Positions 19,788 to 31,093 of a stretch of DNA of 64,000 nucleotides are shown in pieces. The DNA is taken from NCBI GenBank assembly GCA_021397845.1, contig CM038050.1, positions 113,201,891-113,265,890 of the forward strand, read 5' to 3'. Position numbers and translations under genes: made by a program. The DNA comes from Areca catechu. Lineage: Eukaryota > Streptophyta > Magnoliopsida > Arecales > Arecaceae. Positions within the stretch are counted from its first letter, which is position 1. Every line of letters starts with the position of its first letter. Below the pieces are notes generated by a model. That model did no database searches. It saw nothing but the letters and a program-made list of their open reading frames with translations, and had not been told where the DNA came from.

Positions 19788-21806
19788 TGAGCTCGGGGTA
19801 GAAGGAGCCCACCTTCTCCGGGCACATCTCGAAGCCTTTCAGGAAGGAGTCGACCACCGCCTCGTGCAGCTCCGCCCTGAACTCCTTGGATGCCTGGAAT
19901 CTTAGCACGGCCTCCTGCGCCTCCTTCCGAGATGCCTCCAGCAGTCCATTGATGTAGGAGTTCTTTTCCTTGGCTGCGCTAAGCTCCTTGAGGACCTCCT
20001 CGACCCGGTGCTCTAGTGACCGGGATTGAGCCCTGAGGCGTGATACCTCTGCCGCGTCATCCTCGGCATGATGTTGGCTCGAGATCCTCTCCTTAGACAG
20101 ATAGGTCTCAAGCTCCTTCACACGCCCGTCAGCGCGACCCAGGTCTGCCCGAAGGGACTGGTTGCTTCCCTGCAGCTTGAGCCCCTTCACCATGAGGTCC
20201 TTCACGTCAGTCGCGAGCTTGCTGAGCCTCTTCTCCTTGTCGGCGTCCTTCACCGAGCTTGAGAGGAAGTTCCTCAACAGCAGCATGTCAGTTTCGATCT
20301 GTATCAAAAAGAAGATGAGGTGTTAAAAAGACCCAACTGGAACATTTAAAGGAAGGAGCTCGAAGCGTACTGTGAAAAGCAACGGGAGGATCCCAAGCAA
20401 GCGCATTGGCATAGTCCCGGTCGCCCCTCAAGCGGCGGTCCCGGGGCATACAAGCTAACTCCATCATCCTCTCTTCGAGCCCTTGATCGCAGATGATGGA
20501 GGAGCTGGCATTGAGTCCCGAAGGTGGAGGGTGAGCATTGGCAGCAGGCTGAGCAGTTGCCCCTCCGCTGGGCGGTGCGGCCGTCGGTGAAGCCGCCACC
20601 ACCCTGGTGGCCACCGCGGGGATGATCGGTTTGGTAGCCGCAGCAGGCGCCACTCGGGGAGGTTCCGGCCTCCTTTCACCCTCAGCCTTATCGAGCTCGA
20701 CGACGGGCACGTCGGGAGCACAAGACTGGGGTGGTTTGGGATCTGGGCCAGTGGCTACAGGGCCAGTAGGAGCTGTGGTCAGCCTGGATGCCTGGCTCAC
20801 CTCAGTGTGGGCCTTCTTTGGTGGAGCCTCCTGGTCCCCTTCAGTGGCACCCCTCTTTCGGACGCCCTCCATCAAGCTCTCAACGGAGAACTTCATCCCT
20901 AGAGAAAGAAAACAATCAGTCCAGTTCAAGAAGAAAGAAGCAGAAAGTGTAAGGAAAGTAAAGGTGAAAGAAGAAAAACCGGGGGTCTCGCCTAGCACCC
21001 GGATTGGACTGATTCTTGTCTCGAACAAATTATGCTTCGAGAGAAAGACATCAAGAGCTGGGACCACGTCACCCAGCATCTGTGTGTAGACCTCCTGGTC
21101 TGTTGGCTCGACTTGGGAGTTTCGGTTCGGGGACCAGTCTGGCTCACTCCAGGCCCAGTCGCCATCTTGGACCGAGGCAAAGAAGAAATGGTTCTTCCAT
21201 CCCTTGATCGATGTGGAGAGGTCGAACCGAAGGCACCTAGGCCGGGAAGAAAGATACCACCAGCCATCATCGATGGAGTAGTGCTTCAGGGTAAAAAGGG
21301 CCTTGAACAGCGAAAAGCGGGCAACAAACCGGTGGAAATGGCAGAAGACAATGAAGACGAAGATAACCTGGATGGCATTGAGAGCCAACTGGGCCGAGAC
21401 CAGGTGGAAGTAACTTGGAAAGGAGAGAGAGAAAGGGTGAAGGGAAAAACGAAGGCCCCCGACAAGGAAGTCCTTGTAGAAAGCAACCCTCCCTGGGTCG
21501 CTCGAGGTTACTCGGTCCCTAGGACCTGAGAGCGAAAGTTGGAATGAATCCGGGACCCCATACGTGTCCCGGATCCATGAGAGATCATCTCCGGTCATCA
21601 TCGAAACATAGCTGGAGGGACCAGAAGGGGAGACCTCTGCCACCGGAAGAGGTAGGGCAGAGATGGGATGTGCATAAACAATAGGGGGAGACCTAGGACC
21701 CCTAGGGATGCCTATGGTCACAGTCCCTGGCTATAGTTGTCTCAGGACCTCGACCGGGAAGGACCGGCCTCGTCCGAATTGGAAGAAACATGATGGCGAC
21801 GGGCCA
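19788..21806 (-). pseudogene. Tat-1 antisense ORF with Transposase_28-like domain and coiled coil
   Basis: It reads opposite to gag-pol. A start near 21806 (MARRHHVSSNSDEAGPSRS) is followed by a stop and frame change; the main frame is open from 21721. The conserved region RFSLHPFSLSFPSYFHL, then WWYLSSRPRCLRF and HFFFASVQ, resembles Pfam Transposase_28 (putative gypsy type transposon). A Pro/Ala-rich linker and a long Glu/Lys/Leu coiled coil (about 19850-20290) follow. Two introns are likely: 20898-20991 (GC...AG) and 20299-20370 (GT...AG, 72 bp). The last exon is cut at 19788 and resumes at 12204. The function of such ORFs is unknown. A host gene is unlikely, since Tat-2 has the same ORF in the same relative place. 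Confidence 0.82.
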
Positions 21807-22297
21807 TCAGGAAGGAAGAAATGCGAAGGAGATGGGTTTGGGGTGACACGGAATCAGAAGGAAGAAGAGGAAAGAAAGGTGTCATAGGCACTCACCAGGA
21901 TGTTTTGTATCGGAGGAGTGGCAACCCTTGGAGATGAAGAAAGATCGATGCAACTGCCGGCGATGTGTGAGAAAGCCAAGAGACCTCGTTTCCGAAAAGT
22001 CCCCCTCCTTTTCAAACTTAATCAACAATGGCCGTATGCCTCTTTTTGGCCCAGGCCATCAGATGACTGCCACATAGAGACACGCCTGACATCGACGCTT
22101 TGGTCTGATGGAAACTATCTAGGGTTTGAAACGGCATATTAATGGCCTGTCAAATGCACAGACGTGGTGGCCTCCCACAGGAACTCAGGCGTGATGGAAG
22201 TGGCGGCGGCGATCATGGCAATTATAGCACGTGATTTCCTCCTTTTCCATGTCATCTTTGCATTAACTCCCCACGCCCCAAACCGTGATGCTTCGAT
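21807..22297. other. Tat-1 interval between antisense ORF and 3' polypurine tract
   Basis: About 490 bp with no coding motif that I recognise. It would hold the promoter and 5' UTR of the antisense ORF. I see no convincing TATA box on the minus strand, unlike Tat-2. Confidence 0.4.
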
Positions 22298-22320
22298 GGG
22301 ACTTGGGGATGGGGGGAAAC
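22298..22320 (+). other. Polypurine tract of Tat-1
   Basis: A G/A-rich run, including GGGGATGGGGGGAAAC, directly precedes the TG of the 3' LTR at 22321. It would prime plus-strand DNA synthesis. Confidence 0.75.
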
Positions 22321-24331
22321 TGGTATGGCAACATCGATGACATGAAGTGTGTGTCAGATCCAGCTGGATGTCGTCGATACCACGTGGATTTTTCTTTCAA
22401 AATTTTCTGCGGGGCGAGGTACTCCTGCTCCTTCACTGGGTGGCACCCCAAGATGGGTCCACCTCGGCCGAAGTCGAGCCCTCCTCTCCACTTCGCCAGG
22501 TGTCCGACAAGGAGGGGTCCACCTCGGTCGAAGCAGGTGGCCTCTGCACCCTTGCCTGGTGGTGCCTCAAGATGGGTCCATCTCAGTCGAGGTCGAGCCA
22601 GGCGCTCCTGCTCCTTCTCCAGGTGGCACCCCAAGATGGGCCCACCTCGGCCGAAGTCGAGCCCTCCTCTGCCACTTCGCCAAGTGTCTGCCCAGGAGAG
22701 GTCCACCTCAGCCGAAGCTGGTAGCCTCTGCTCCCTCTCCAAGTGGCGCCCCAGGATGGGTCCACCTCCACTGAGGTCGAGCCAGGCGTTCCTGCTCCTT
22801 CACCAGGTGGCACCCCAAGATGGGTCCACCTCGATCGAAGTCGAGCCTTCCTCGCCACTTCGCCAGGTGTCTGCCCAAGAGGGGTCCACCTCGGCTGAAG
22901 CTGGCGATCTCTGCTCCCTTGCCAGGTGGTGCCCCAAGATGGGTCCACCTCAGCCGAGGTCGAGCCAGGCGCTCCTACCCCTTCGCCAAGTGGCACCCCA
23001 AGATGGGTCCACCTCGGTCAAAGTCGAGCCTTTCTCTACCACTTCGCCAGGTGTCCGTCCAGGAGGGGCCCACCTCGATCAAGCTGGCAGCCTTTGCTCC
23101 CTCACCAAGTGGCACCCCAAGATGGGTCCATCTTAACCGAGGTCGAGCCAGGCGCTCTTGCTCCTTTGCCAGGTGGTACCCCAAGATGGGTCCACCTTGG
23201 TTGAAGTCGAGCCCTCCTTTGCCACTTCGCCAAGTGTCCGTTCAGGAGGGGTCTACCTCGATCGAAGCTGGTGGCCTCTACTCCCCCTCAGCCGAGTTCG
23301 AGCCAGGCGCTCCTGCTCCTTCACCAGGTGGCATCCCAAGATGGGTCCACCTTGGCTGATGTCGAGCCCTCCTCTACCACTTCGCCAGGTGTCCATCCAG
23401 GAGGGATCCACCTCAGTTAAAGCTGGTGGCCTCTACTCCCTCGCCAGGTGGCATCCCAAGATGGGTCCACCTCAGCCGAGGTCGGGCCAGGCGCTCCTGC
23501 TCGACCGCCAGGTGGCACTCCCGGATGGTTCCACCTCGACCGAAGTCAGCCCTACTCTATAAAGCCTCCGGGGGTCAGAGGCACGGGCCACGAGATCGTT
23601 GATAGAGTCAGCGTGCGGCGCGCCCTGTACAGGGTGCCCAGTATGGCCTGCAATGGTGTGCAGAACCTCGTTTACATCAATTAAGGAAGGTCCCATGATC
23701 GAGGTATTGAATCCTTGCAGTTAGGGGCCTGGAACCTAGGAAATCCACAATCAACGCCCCGAGATGAGGGCTCCCGTGCTTGGCTTGAGATCCCGCCATA
23801 TTCTCCCTTTCATGATAGCACGGCGGACGAGGCGAGCTCGTTGCTTAACTCTCTGACTCGAAGAAGAGGGGAGGAAGGGGGAGAGGAGCTGGGGATCTCC
23901 AAGGGTATCTAGGGGAGGGAACAAAAGCTGAAGGCGGTCTAGTGGTATAAAGGGGACGGGAAAAGCAGATGGAAAGGTAAGCCACGGAGAGGGAAAGACA
24001 CCGAGAGATAACGATTCTGGGACACTCGAAAGTTTCCAGATTCAAGTCCGGCGGGTCCAGCGCAGGAAGCTGGGTGTGAACCCCTCTCTTTCCCACACTT
24101 CTTTCATCAAAACCTCCTCTAAGCACGGGAATCCATCGGAGACCCGTCTTAGTGGACCTGTTCTATCTTGCTGTTCACTAACTTGACCATCGGAGTGCCC
24201 CCGCCGGAATCCTTGGCCCGGGTCTCTGACCTTGTTTTGCAGGACTGGAGGCCTGGAGATCCTGAGGTGAAGGAGTCCAAGGTCCGGCGCTAGCTCATAA
24301 GCTACAGGACACAGCGGTAAGATCGGCAACA
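22321..24331 (+). repeat. Tat-1 3' LTR with internal tandem array
   Basis: It begins TGGTATGGCAACATCGATGA and ends GATCGGCAACA, 2011 bp. The same ~61/183-bp array as in the 5' LTR fills about 22430-23545, with fewer units. TATAA begins at 23946. It is followed at 24332 by Copia-B LTR sequence. Confidence 0.93.
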
Positions 24332-25120
24332 CATGTATAGGCATAACATGGCATAACATTGGCATGTAATATTTATAAACAATTATATATACCTAGATCT
24401 AGGCATGCACGAAAAAATAAAATCAGAAATATTACCTTATTCCTGCTTGGAATAAAATAGGAATAACTATGGAATAGCTGGAATATCAGGAATAAGTTTA
24501 TTCCAATCTTCTTCTTCCAGCAAGCTTTTGGAACGTTGTTTTCTACCTCTCTTCAACAGCAACAAATCCCAAATCAAAATAGCAAATCCTTAAATCTCTT
24601 CTCCTTCACCAACAGCAAGGCAAACTCTTGCTTTAATGGAGAGGGATTTGCATCGATCTTCCAATGTTGAAGTCTTTTATCTCTTCCTCTCTTCCAAGTG
24701 CAGTAAACTTGCAACCAAAACAGAGCAAAGAGGAACCAGCAGCAATGGAGGTTGCAGTAGCTCTCAGGTGCTCAAGCGAACACCCTCTAGAGGGGGGACA
24801 CGCCTGGGCTTCCTCTGATCCGCTTCTCGCGCGATGCTAGTCGCTAAAATGCCTTAAAATGGTGAGGGGAAAAAGGAAGAACAGAATGCTCTGTTCTCTT
24901 GCTGTTTTCTCCAAAACAGATTTGACTTCCTTCCACCGATTGAGCACTTCAAACAATAGGGAATCAAGAATTCTTTCTCTCCCAATCTCTCACCAAAACC
25001 CAGCTCCAAAACCACCGAGTTGAAAGAAGAATAAAGCTCTCCAAGGAAGAAGGCCTGCTAAGTTTTCTCACCACCCAGAATTTATAAACAGAATGAAACA
25101 TAGAAATGGTGATTGGGAAC
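24332..25120 (-). repeat. Copia-B 3' LTR, part 1
   Basis: Aligned to 52129-52910 in the 5' LTR with scattered changes. It ends at the target duplication GGAAC (25116-25120), where Tat-2 entered, and resumes at 42663. A minus-strand TATA box (TATAAAT, about 25082) matches the one at 52873-52879. Confidence 0.9.
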
Positions 25121-25826
25121 TATTGCTGCGCTTCCACCTGGGCCGGGCTCGGTTCACTGCACTGGAGAGCTCCTTCGCCGGTCCATCTGCACGAAGTCCC
25201 CTAGGCGCCGGAGGTGCTCCGGCGGGGGACACTCCGATGCTTAAGTTAGCAGGGGGTTTGGAGCAACAGAGTGGAGAGAAAGAGAGAAGAGCATAATATG
25301 GAGAAGAAAGAGCATCTTACCCCAGTGGAGGCCCCCTGGATACCTTTTATGGGCATGAGATACTGCCAAAATTGGTTAGAGGATAGAGATGAAGTCCCTG
25401 ATTTGCCCCTAGGAGGATCAAAGTGATGGCTAAGTGGCATAAAGTCGTGGCCATGTCATGGAGTCCTTTGCAATAGAATTCTGGTACCAGTTGGAGGGAA
25501 TATTTCGGAACCTTCGGGAGGTTCCACGGATGTGGATAAGTTCGACAAGCTAAGTAGGAATAGATCAATCAGTCCAAGGTTGGTCGGCTTTCAGTAGGTC
25601 GGCCTCCAGTTGGTCGGCCTTCAGTAGGTCGGCTACCATTGAGTCAGCTGATCTTCAGATGGGTCGGCCCCTAGAATAATAAGCCCAGTGGCCAATCGGC
25701 TCATTGGACCTTCGGTGGGGAACCCATCAGGACCTCCACAAGAGCCGATCGGTGGGAGCTTCAACCCGTATCAACTGGCTGAATGCCTTGTCCAGCCCAA
25801 CCTGGACCGGCCAGATGGATATAACA
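25121..25826 (-). repeat. Tat-2 3' LTR
   Basis: As written on the + strand it runs from TATTGCTGCGCTTCCACCTG (terminal TG changed to TA) to GGATATAACA. It pairs with 41929-42662. A short tandem family around AGGTCGGC with ~17-bp spacing lies at about 25585-25650 and is kept in the other LTR. A TATA-like CATAAAAG (minus strand) lies near 25345. Confidence 0.92.
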
Positions 25827-25842
25827 GTTGCCCCCTTGCTGC
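25827..25842 (-). other. Polypurine tract of Tat-2
   Basis: On the minus strand GCAGCAAGGGGGCAAC directly precedes the 3' LTR. This fixes the orientation of the element. Confidence 0.75.
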
Positions 25843-26274
25843 TGGGCTTTGAGGAGGCACATGACCTCGAAGTGTAGGAGCACAGTTTTTGGTACAAATT
25901 ATGCCCGTTCAGGCTTGATCCGGGATCATCGCGATGGGTCACTTCGAATCTCCCATGATCGGCCTCTTGGGCAGGTGTCGGCTGCTCATTGGGGGTGCAA
26001 GGGTCACAGTTAATGGCAAAAAGGCATCATGATGGAGAGTCGGCTGGCAAGGGCACTGGCAAGAACGAGGGGATGCGCCGCACCATGTGGCAGCATCCGA
26101 GCGGTCGGCTCTAGCTCTTATGTGACTCCTTCATCGTTGATTCGGCACTTACACGGATCGCCGTGTGCCATTAGGATCGGCCTGTCACTTTGGTCTTGGG
26201 GATGTTGACGGACGCGTCTCCTGATGGGGCTGTTGAAATGCCCATGAAGAGAGAGGCGGTGCCTCCCAGGGATC

Positions 26275-26281
26275 TATAAAA
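26275..26281 (+). promoter_or_regulatory. TATA box for the Tat-2 antisense ORF
   Basis: TATAAAA in GGGATCTATAAAAGGAGGGG lies about 150 bp upstream of the probable ATG at 26424, in the orientation of the antisense ORF. This suggests transcription from its own internal promoter rather than from the LTR. The rest of 25843-26423 shows nothing I recognise. Confidence 0.55.
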
Positions 26282-26423
26282 GGAGGGGCGACGCGCTCTT
26301 GAAAGGTTTTCTGGCTGTGTTCATGCTCTGCGAGAGAGAACTTCTTCTTCTTCCTCCGCAAGACCTGACTCTTAAGAGTTCATCTTCAGGTTAGCTCCCA
26401 AGTCCTCCTTCTTCTTCAATATT

Positions 26424-28531
26424 AATGGCGACCACTAGTAGGGGCCTAGTCCATAGACCTAGGCAGCCAGGGCCGAGCGAGATCCCATCGACCATGACCC
26501 GAGAGTGAGTCGAAAATCTTAGGGCAGTGTACGGGATCCCCACCACTCTGCACCTCACATTACCGGGCCGTGAGGGGAGAGCGAACAGTCCGTTAGGGCT
26601 GGGGACCTTGCCAATGTACATGTCCCACCTCAAAGCTAGTTTGAGGTTCCCGTTGCACCCCTTCTTTGTAGAGGTCTTCAGGCACTATAGGATAACCTGG
26701 CATAATTAACTCCGAACAGCATCCGGATCATATGCTATTTTGTCGTATTGTGTCATAGGGCCGGACTCGAACCTAGGTTACCCCTCTTCGACAAATTCTT
26801 TCTCTTGAAAAAGGACTTTAGGAGCCGAGAATGGTGGATGTTCAGTCCGCGTCCCGGCCGAAAAATCCTAAAGTGTCTCCTGTCGGCCATCCACGGGTGG
26901 AAGGCTCGGTTCTTCCTTGTGAGAAGTCTCCAGCCCTGGGGATTCGAGTCCTTGTGGAGGGAGCCATGGGCAAGGCTCCGAGAGGGGAGGCCGATCCTGA
27001 TGGCCGACCAGGCTAGGTTCAATAAGATCAGCAGAGCTGGCCCGACCGTGGCATTTGAACTGCTAGGAGAAGATCTCCTTCACCGGGCAGGGATCAGCCC
27101 CCAAGGGTTTTTAGGCAAGGGCCGAACTCTTTCTCTTCAGCTTGCCCTTTCGACCTTGTTGCATCACTTTGCTAATTTTCAACCTCTTTGTAACAGGAGG
27201 AAGGATGAGAAAAATAGACAAGGCCAACGTCATTCAGCGGGCAGTGCAGAAAAGGCCCACCTCAGGTCGGCCCCAACGTCGATGGCCGAAAGATAAAAGA
27301 AGAAGAGGGAAGAGAAGCAGCTTGCATCTGTCATGGAGGTGGAGTCCGATGAGGACGACACCCCCCTTACTGAGGTGCTGGCCAAGAAAGCTTCCGGGGC
27401 TTCATTTGTCATTGGGAAGTTGGCCGCCCCATAGGGGCAGGAGCAGTCGAACCTACCTGGTGCAGTAGTCGTGTCAGCCCCTGCACCCGTCGGCCTAGAT
27501 ATAGTGAGGCCCTCGGAGGACAAGGAAAAGGGAACGGCCGTAAGAGGGGCCGACGACGAGGGGGCCGAAGAGGAGTCCAACGAGGAAGTTCGCCAGGAGG
27601 AGTTCCAGCATTGGAATGCTCTGGACCACCCCCGGAGAGCATGGAGCTTGCTTAGGGGGGGATGACCGATGTCGACTGGGAGCGGTCCATCCAAATAAAC
27701 CTGAGCGACATGGCGGTGGAATCCTACCGCAATCTTATGTGGGTAAGGCACCTTGCTTGATCCCTCGCATCTATTCCTTTCTCTTTCGGCCCTGACTTAG
27801 TCTCATGTCTGCAGCTCCTCCATGACATTTCCTTGATGGATGACGGCATCGGCCGGGTGCTCCATGCAGCTAAAACCTCTGCTAGAAAAGTGCAAGAGCT
27901 GGAGGCAACTCGAGCTGCCATGGAGGTGTCCTTGAAATCCATGGAGGAGAGGTTGTCGGCTGCCCAAGCAAGGGCCGAGTCATCGAAGGAGGTCCTGAAG
28001 GAGGCAGAGGGCCGACTGGTAGACCGGGAGGCCAGACTGAAGAAGAGGAAAGCGAAGGTGGCTTCCCTCACTCGCCGGCTGCAAGAAGAGGAGGGACGAT
28101 TTTCGGAAGCCGACAAGAGAGCACAGGCCGAGAGGGAAACGGTGGTACAACTGACGACCCAGCTTGAGGAGGAAAGGGAGCTGGCCGCGAGGCAGGTCTG
28201 GGAAGTGGTGGCAGCATACAAGGCCTCCTCTGACTTCGATGAGGACGTTGAAGAGGCGGCGTCGGACTTCTACAGGGAAGGCTACGATGATTGCTTGAAG
28301 AAGGTGGCCCTACTTTTCCCGGAGCTGGACCTGTCAGGTGCGAAGCTGAATGGGCCTACGGAGGAGGGAGAGCCCCAAGCTGAAGGTGAGACAGAGGAGG
28401 CCAGGGCCGAAGTAGAGGCAACGGACATCCCGGTCGAGCTCCCTAGCACTGCGGTCACTATTATCCCTCCAGTTGTAGCAGACGGGGCCGAAGTTAGGGC
28501 CCCTGATGCAACTTCCGTGGGTCCGACCTAA
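26424..28531 (+). pseudogene. Tat-2 antisense ORF with Transposase_28-like domain and coiled coil
   Basis: It lies opposite to gag-pol, ahead of the 3' LTR. Exon 1 (26424-27115) starts at ATGGCGACCACTAGTAGG. It has YGIPTTLHLTLPGREGR, LRFPLHPFFVEVFRHYRI and, after a frame change, LPLFDKFFLLKKDF and REWWMFSPRP, which resemble Transposase_28. Intron 1 is 27116-27196 with a GC donor and AG acceptor. Exon 2 is Lys/Pro/Glu rich. Intron 2 is 27743-27814 (72 bp, GT...AG). Exon 3 (27815-28531) is a clean 200-residue coiled coil, then YREGYDDCLKKVALLFPELDL and an acidic tail, matching Tat-1 exon by exon. Stops at about 26506 and 26706 break exon 1. Function is unknown. Confidence 0.82.
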
Positions 28532-29286
28532 GGGGTTTGTAAAGGTCTGACCCACCCTCTTTTGTAAACTCCTACTTTTGAAATGAATGACAAGGTCTTT
28601 TAGCCATCTCATGTGTATGTGGGTGTGGAACAGGTATTTTTCTTTCGAGATTTTTCTAAGTGTTTCCAGTCGGCATCTTTGTACTGCAGGTCACCTTTTT
28701 CTTTCAAAATTTTTCTAAGTGTTTCCGGTCAGCTTTTTGAGGTCCGAAGAAGAAATGTTGGCAACTGTTTAGTTCGGGCTCATGAACTAGGAGATTTGCT
28801 CCCAGCTTGATCCGTCCGCTAGCTCGGGTTTGCCATTTGTTCTTCACGTGGTTCCGCATGGGCCATATGCGGTGATTACCGACCGGAGTCAGACTTTCGG
28901 AGTTGGATGCCCTAGAGCCTCTGTCGATCGAAGTTAGACTTTTAGAGTAGGCTTCCCTAGAGCCTCTACTGACTGGAGTCAGACTTTCGGAGTGGGCTGC
29001 CCTAGAGTATCTGCCAATCGGAGTCGGGCTTTCGGAGTGGGCTGCCCTAGAGCCTCTACCGATTGGAGTCGGACTTTCGGAGTTGGCTGCCCTAGAGCCT
29101 CTGCCGACCAGAGTCGGACTTTCAGAGTGGGCTGCCCTAGAGCCTCTACCGACCGGAGTCGAACTTTCGGAGTGGGCTGCCCAAGAGTCTCTGCCGACCG
29201 AAGTTGGGCTTTTGGAGTGGGCTGCCCTAGAGCCTCTGCCGACTGGGGTCAGACTTTCGGAGCATTGATGGAAAAAACTGTAGACT
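28532..29286. repeat. Tat-2 spacer with 45-bp tandem repeats between antisense ORF and integrase
   Basis: From about 28880 to 29268 a unit containing GACTTTCGGAGTGGGCTGCC and CTAGAGCCTCTGCCGAC recurs about nine times with a 45-bp period (for example CCCTAG at 28910, 28955 and 29000). Unit-to-unit divergence is roughly 10-20 percent by eye. The sequence is unrelated to the ~50-bp repeats at the same site in Tat-1. 28532-28880 holds A/T-rich sequence with one ~60-bp near-duplicate around TTTCTTTCRARATTTTTCTA. Confidence 0.85.
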
Positions 29287-30523
29287 TTATTGATAGTACT
29301 TGCGAAGGTTGTCTACATTCCACGGGCACGATATTTGTTGCCCGTCCAACTGCTCGAGCTGGTAAGTTTCGGCCCGGATTACTTCGCTGACTCGATAAGG
29401 ACCTTCCCAATTAGGAGAAAGTTTTCCTTGCTCGATCAGCATCGAAATCTTCGTCCTCCGCAAGACCAAGTCTCCAACCTGGAAGGTTCGTGCCTTAACC
29501 CTCAAATTGTAATATCGAGCCATCTTTTGCCGGTAAGTTGCCATCTTCATGCTTGCCCATAGCCTAGTTTCATCCAGCAAATCCAGGTCAGCCCTTCGTT
29601 GCTCCAAATTGATCGGCTCGGCTCGATGATCAACCTGCATGGATTGCAAGGAGATTTCTACGGGGATGACTGCCTCACTCCCATAGGTCAAGTTGAACAG
29701 AGTTTCTCCGGTTGCCATCCGAGCGATAGTCTGGTATGCCCATAGTACCGAATAAAGCTCTTCCGCCCAAAGTCCTTTGGCTTCATTCAGCCGAGTCTTC
29801 AACCCATGTAGGATCGTCTGGTTGTGACTTCTGCCTCTCCATTGGACTGCGGGTGGCCGATCGAGGTGAGCTGATGGGAAATGTGGTATTGCTGGGAAAA
29901 ATCTCGGAACCTTGAGTTATAAAATTGCCTTCCATTATCTGTGATGATCATCCATGGGATGCTGAATCTGAAGATAATGTAATTTTAGACGAAGTTCTCC
30001 ACCTTGGCTTCTGTTATTTGCGCTAATGTTTCAGCCTCCACCCATTTGGTAAAGTAATTGATGGCCACGAGGAGGAATTTTCGTTGGCCGAATGCTGGGG
30101 AAAAGGGTCCCAGGATGTCCATGCCCCACTGGGCAAATGGCCACGGTGCCGTAAGAGGGGTCAGCTGGCGGGCCGTCTTTGGACGCCCAAATACCTTTGG
30201 CATGCGTCACACCTCTGCACGAAGTCTGACATGTCCTTTTGAATTGTGGGCCAGTAATATCCTTGCCGGATAATTTTATAGGCCAGGGATCTTCCTCCAA
30301 GGTGGTCGCCGTAAATGCCTTCATGCACCTCCCTGAGAGCATAGTCTGCATCGGTCGGCCCCAAGCACTTCAACAATGGTTGTGAGAATGATCGCTTGTA
30401 GAGGGTTTCGTCGAGGACGACGTATTTAGAGGCCGTTGAGCGTATATGCTTGGCTTCAACCAGGTCATCTGGAAGAGTGCCCTGAACCAGGAAGGTACGG
30501 ATCGGGTGCATCCAAGATGCCTC
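29287..30523 (-). pseudogene. pol: Tat-2 integrase, broken
   Basis: Zinc-binding part: LREVHEGIYGDHLGGRSLAY (about 30337-30278), then FVQRCDACQRY. Core: GMDILGPFSPAFGQRKFLLV (about 30117-30058), ITDNGRQFYNSRFRDF and PQSNGEAEV carry D, D and E. The C-terminal portion is open from 29802 to 29287, with LWAEELYSVLWAYQT, SEAVIPVEI, VGDLVLRR, NWEGPYRVSEV and VDNLRKYYQ at the end. Stops and frame changes lie between 30203 and 29802. Confidence 0.9.
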
Positions 30524-31093
30524 CTACTCAACCTGATGGATGTCGGTCGGCTCTTTAGCAATGCTTGGATGCTGTAGATGCTCCACAAAGGTCCGGTCGA
30601 AGGTGCTGGCCACAGCCATGGCTAACTGTGACAGAGCATCCACCTGAGAATTCTGCAGCTGAGGTATATGGAGAATCTCGAAAGACTTGAGCAAAGATGT
30701 AAAGCCTCGTACCTTGTCTAAGTACTTAGCCAAGATAGGATCCCTTGCTTCAAACTCGCCCTTCACTTGATTGACTACCAACTTGGAGTCAAAGAAGGCC
30801 CGGATTCTACTGATGCCCAACTCACCAGCTATCCTCAGCCCTGCAAGTAAAGCTTCGTACTCTGCTTGGTTGTTAGATACCTGAAATGCAAAGTGCAGGG
30901 TATACTCCAGACATTGCCCATCGGGGTCGGCTAAAATCAGGCCCGCCCCACATCCAGTGAGATTGGAAGCTCCGTCTACATGAAGAGTCCAAGTGGGCTC
31001 GATCTCTCCTGCTGGACTGGCCACAGGTACTTCGGCCATCGAAGAGGTGGCCTGCAGCTCCCATGTGTATTCTGTTATAAAATCAGCAATCAC
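30524..31093 (-). pseudogene. pol: Tat-2 second RNase H, archaeal type
   Basis: An unbroken 189-codon stretch has TLHVDGASNLTGCGAGLIL, SNNQAEYEALLAGLRIAGEL, IRAFFDSKLVVNQVKGEF and LQNSQVDALSQLA. The four acidic active-site positions (HVDG, AEYE, FFDS, QVDA) are all present, so this domain looks intact. It is preceded by a stop at about 31094-31099 that separates it from the first RNase H. Confidence 0.9.

Larger units (their letters stand above)
50..24331 (+). mobile_element. Tat-1: degenerate Ty3/gypsy Tat-lineage retrotransposon with nested insertions
   Basis: Two LTRs (about 50-2409 and 22321-24331) share start, end, TATA box and internal tandem array. Between them, on the + strand, are gag, protease, RT, RNase H, a second RNase H of archaeal type, and integrase. 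Then come a tandem-repeat zone and a minus-strand ORF with a Transposase_28-like domain. The dual RNase H plus an antisense ORF before the 3' LTR is established for the plant Tat lineage. THI-LTR (2608-5923) and the R/Chromo-1 nest (12205-19787) are later insertions; without them the element would be about 13.4 kb. Every coding region has stops or frameshifts. No target duplication is visible, because the left junction is rearranged. Confidence 0.9.

Noticed and set aside
20288..21721. A 477-codon minus-strand ORF as a possible host gene
   Set aside because: It lies between the integrase and 3' LTR of Tat-1, has a Transposase_28-like region, and has a counterpart with the same exon plan in Tat-2.
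22285..23359. Long open frames (up to 283 codons) in the repeat array
   Set aside because: They follow the ~61-bp tandem units of the Tat-1 LTR in several frames and on both strands, and similar frames exist in the 5' LTR. No domain, and composition is dictated by the repeat.
28880..29268. CRISPR-like appearance of the 45-bp repeats and of the leader hairpin array
   Set aside because: The units are contiguous and diverged without unique spacers in one case, and are structured leader hairpins in the other. The sequence is plant retrotransposon DNA.
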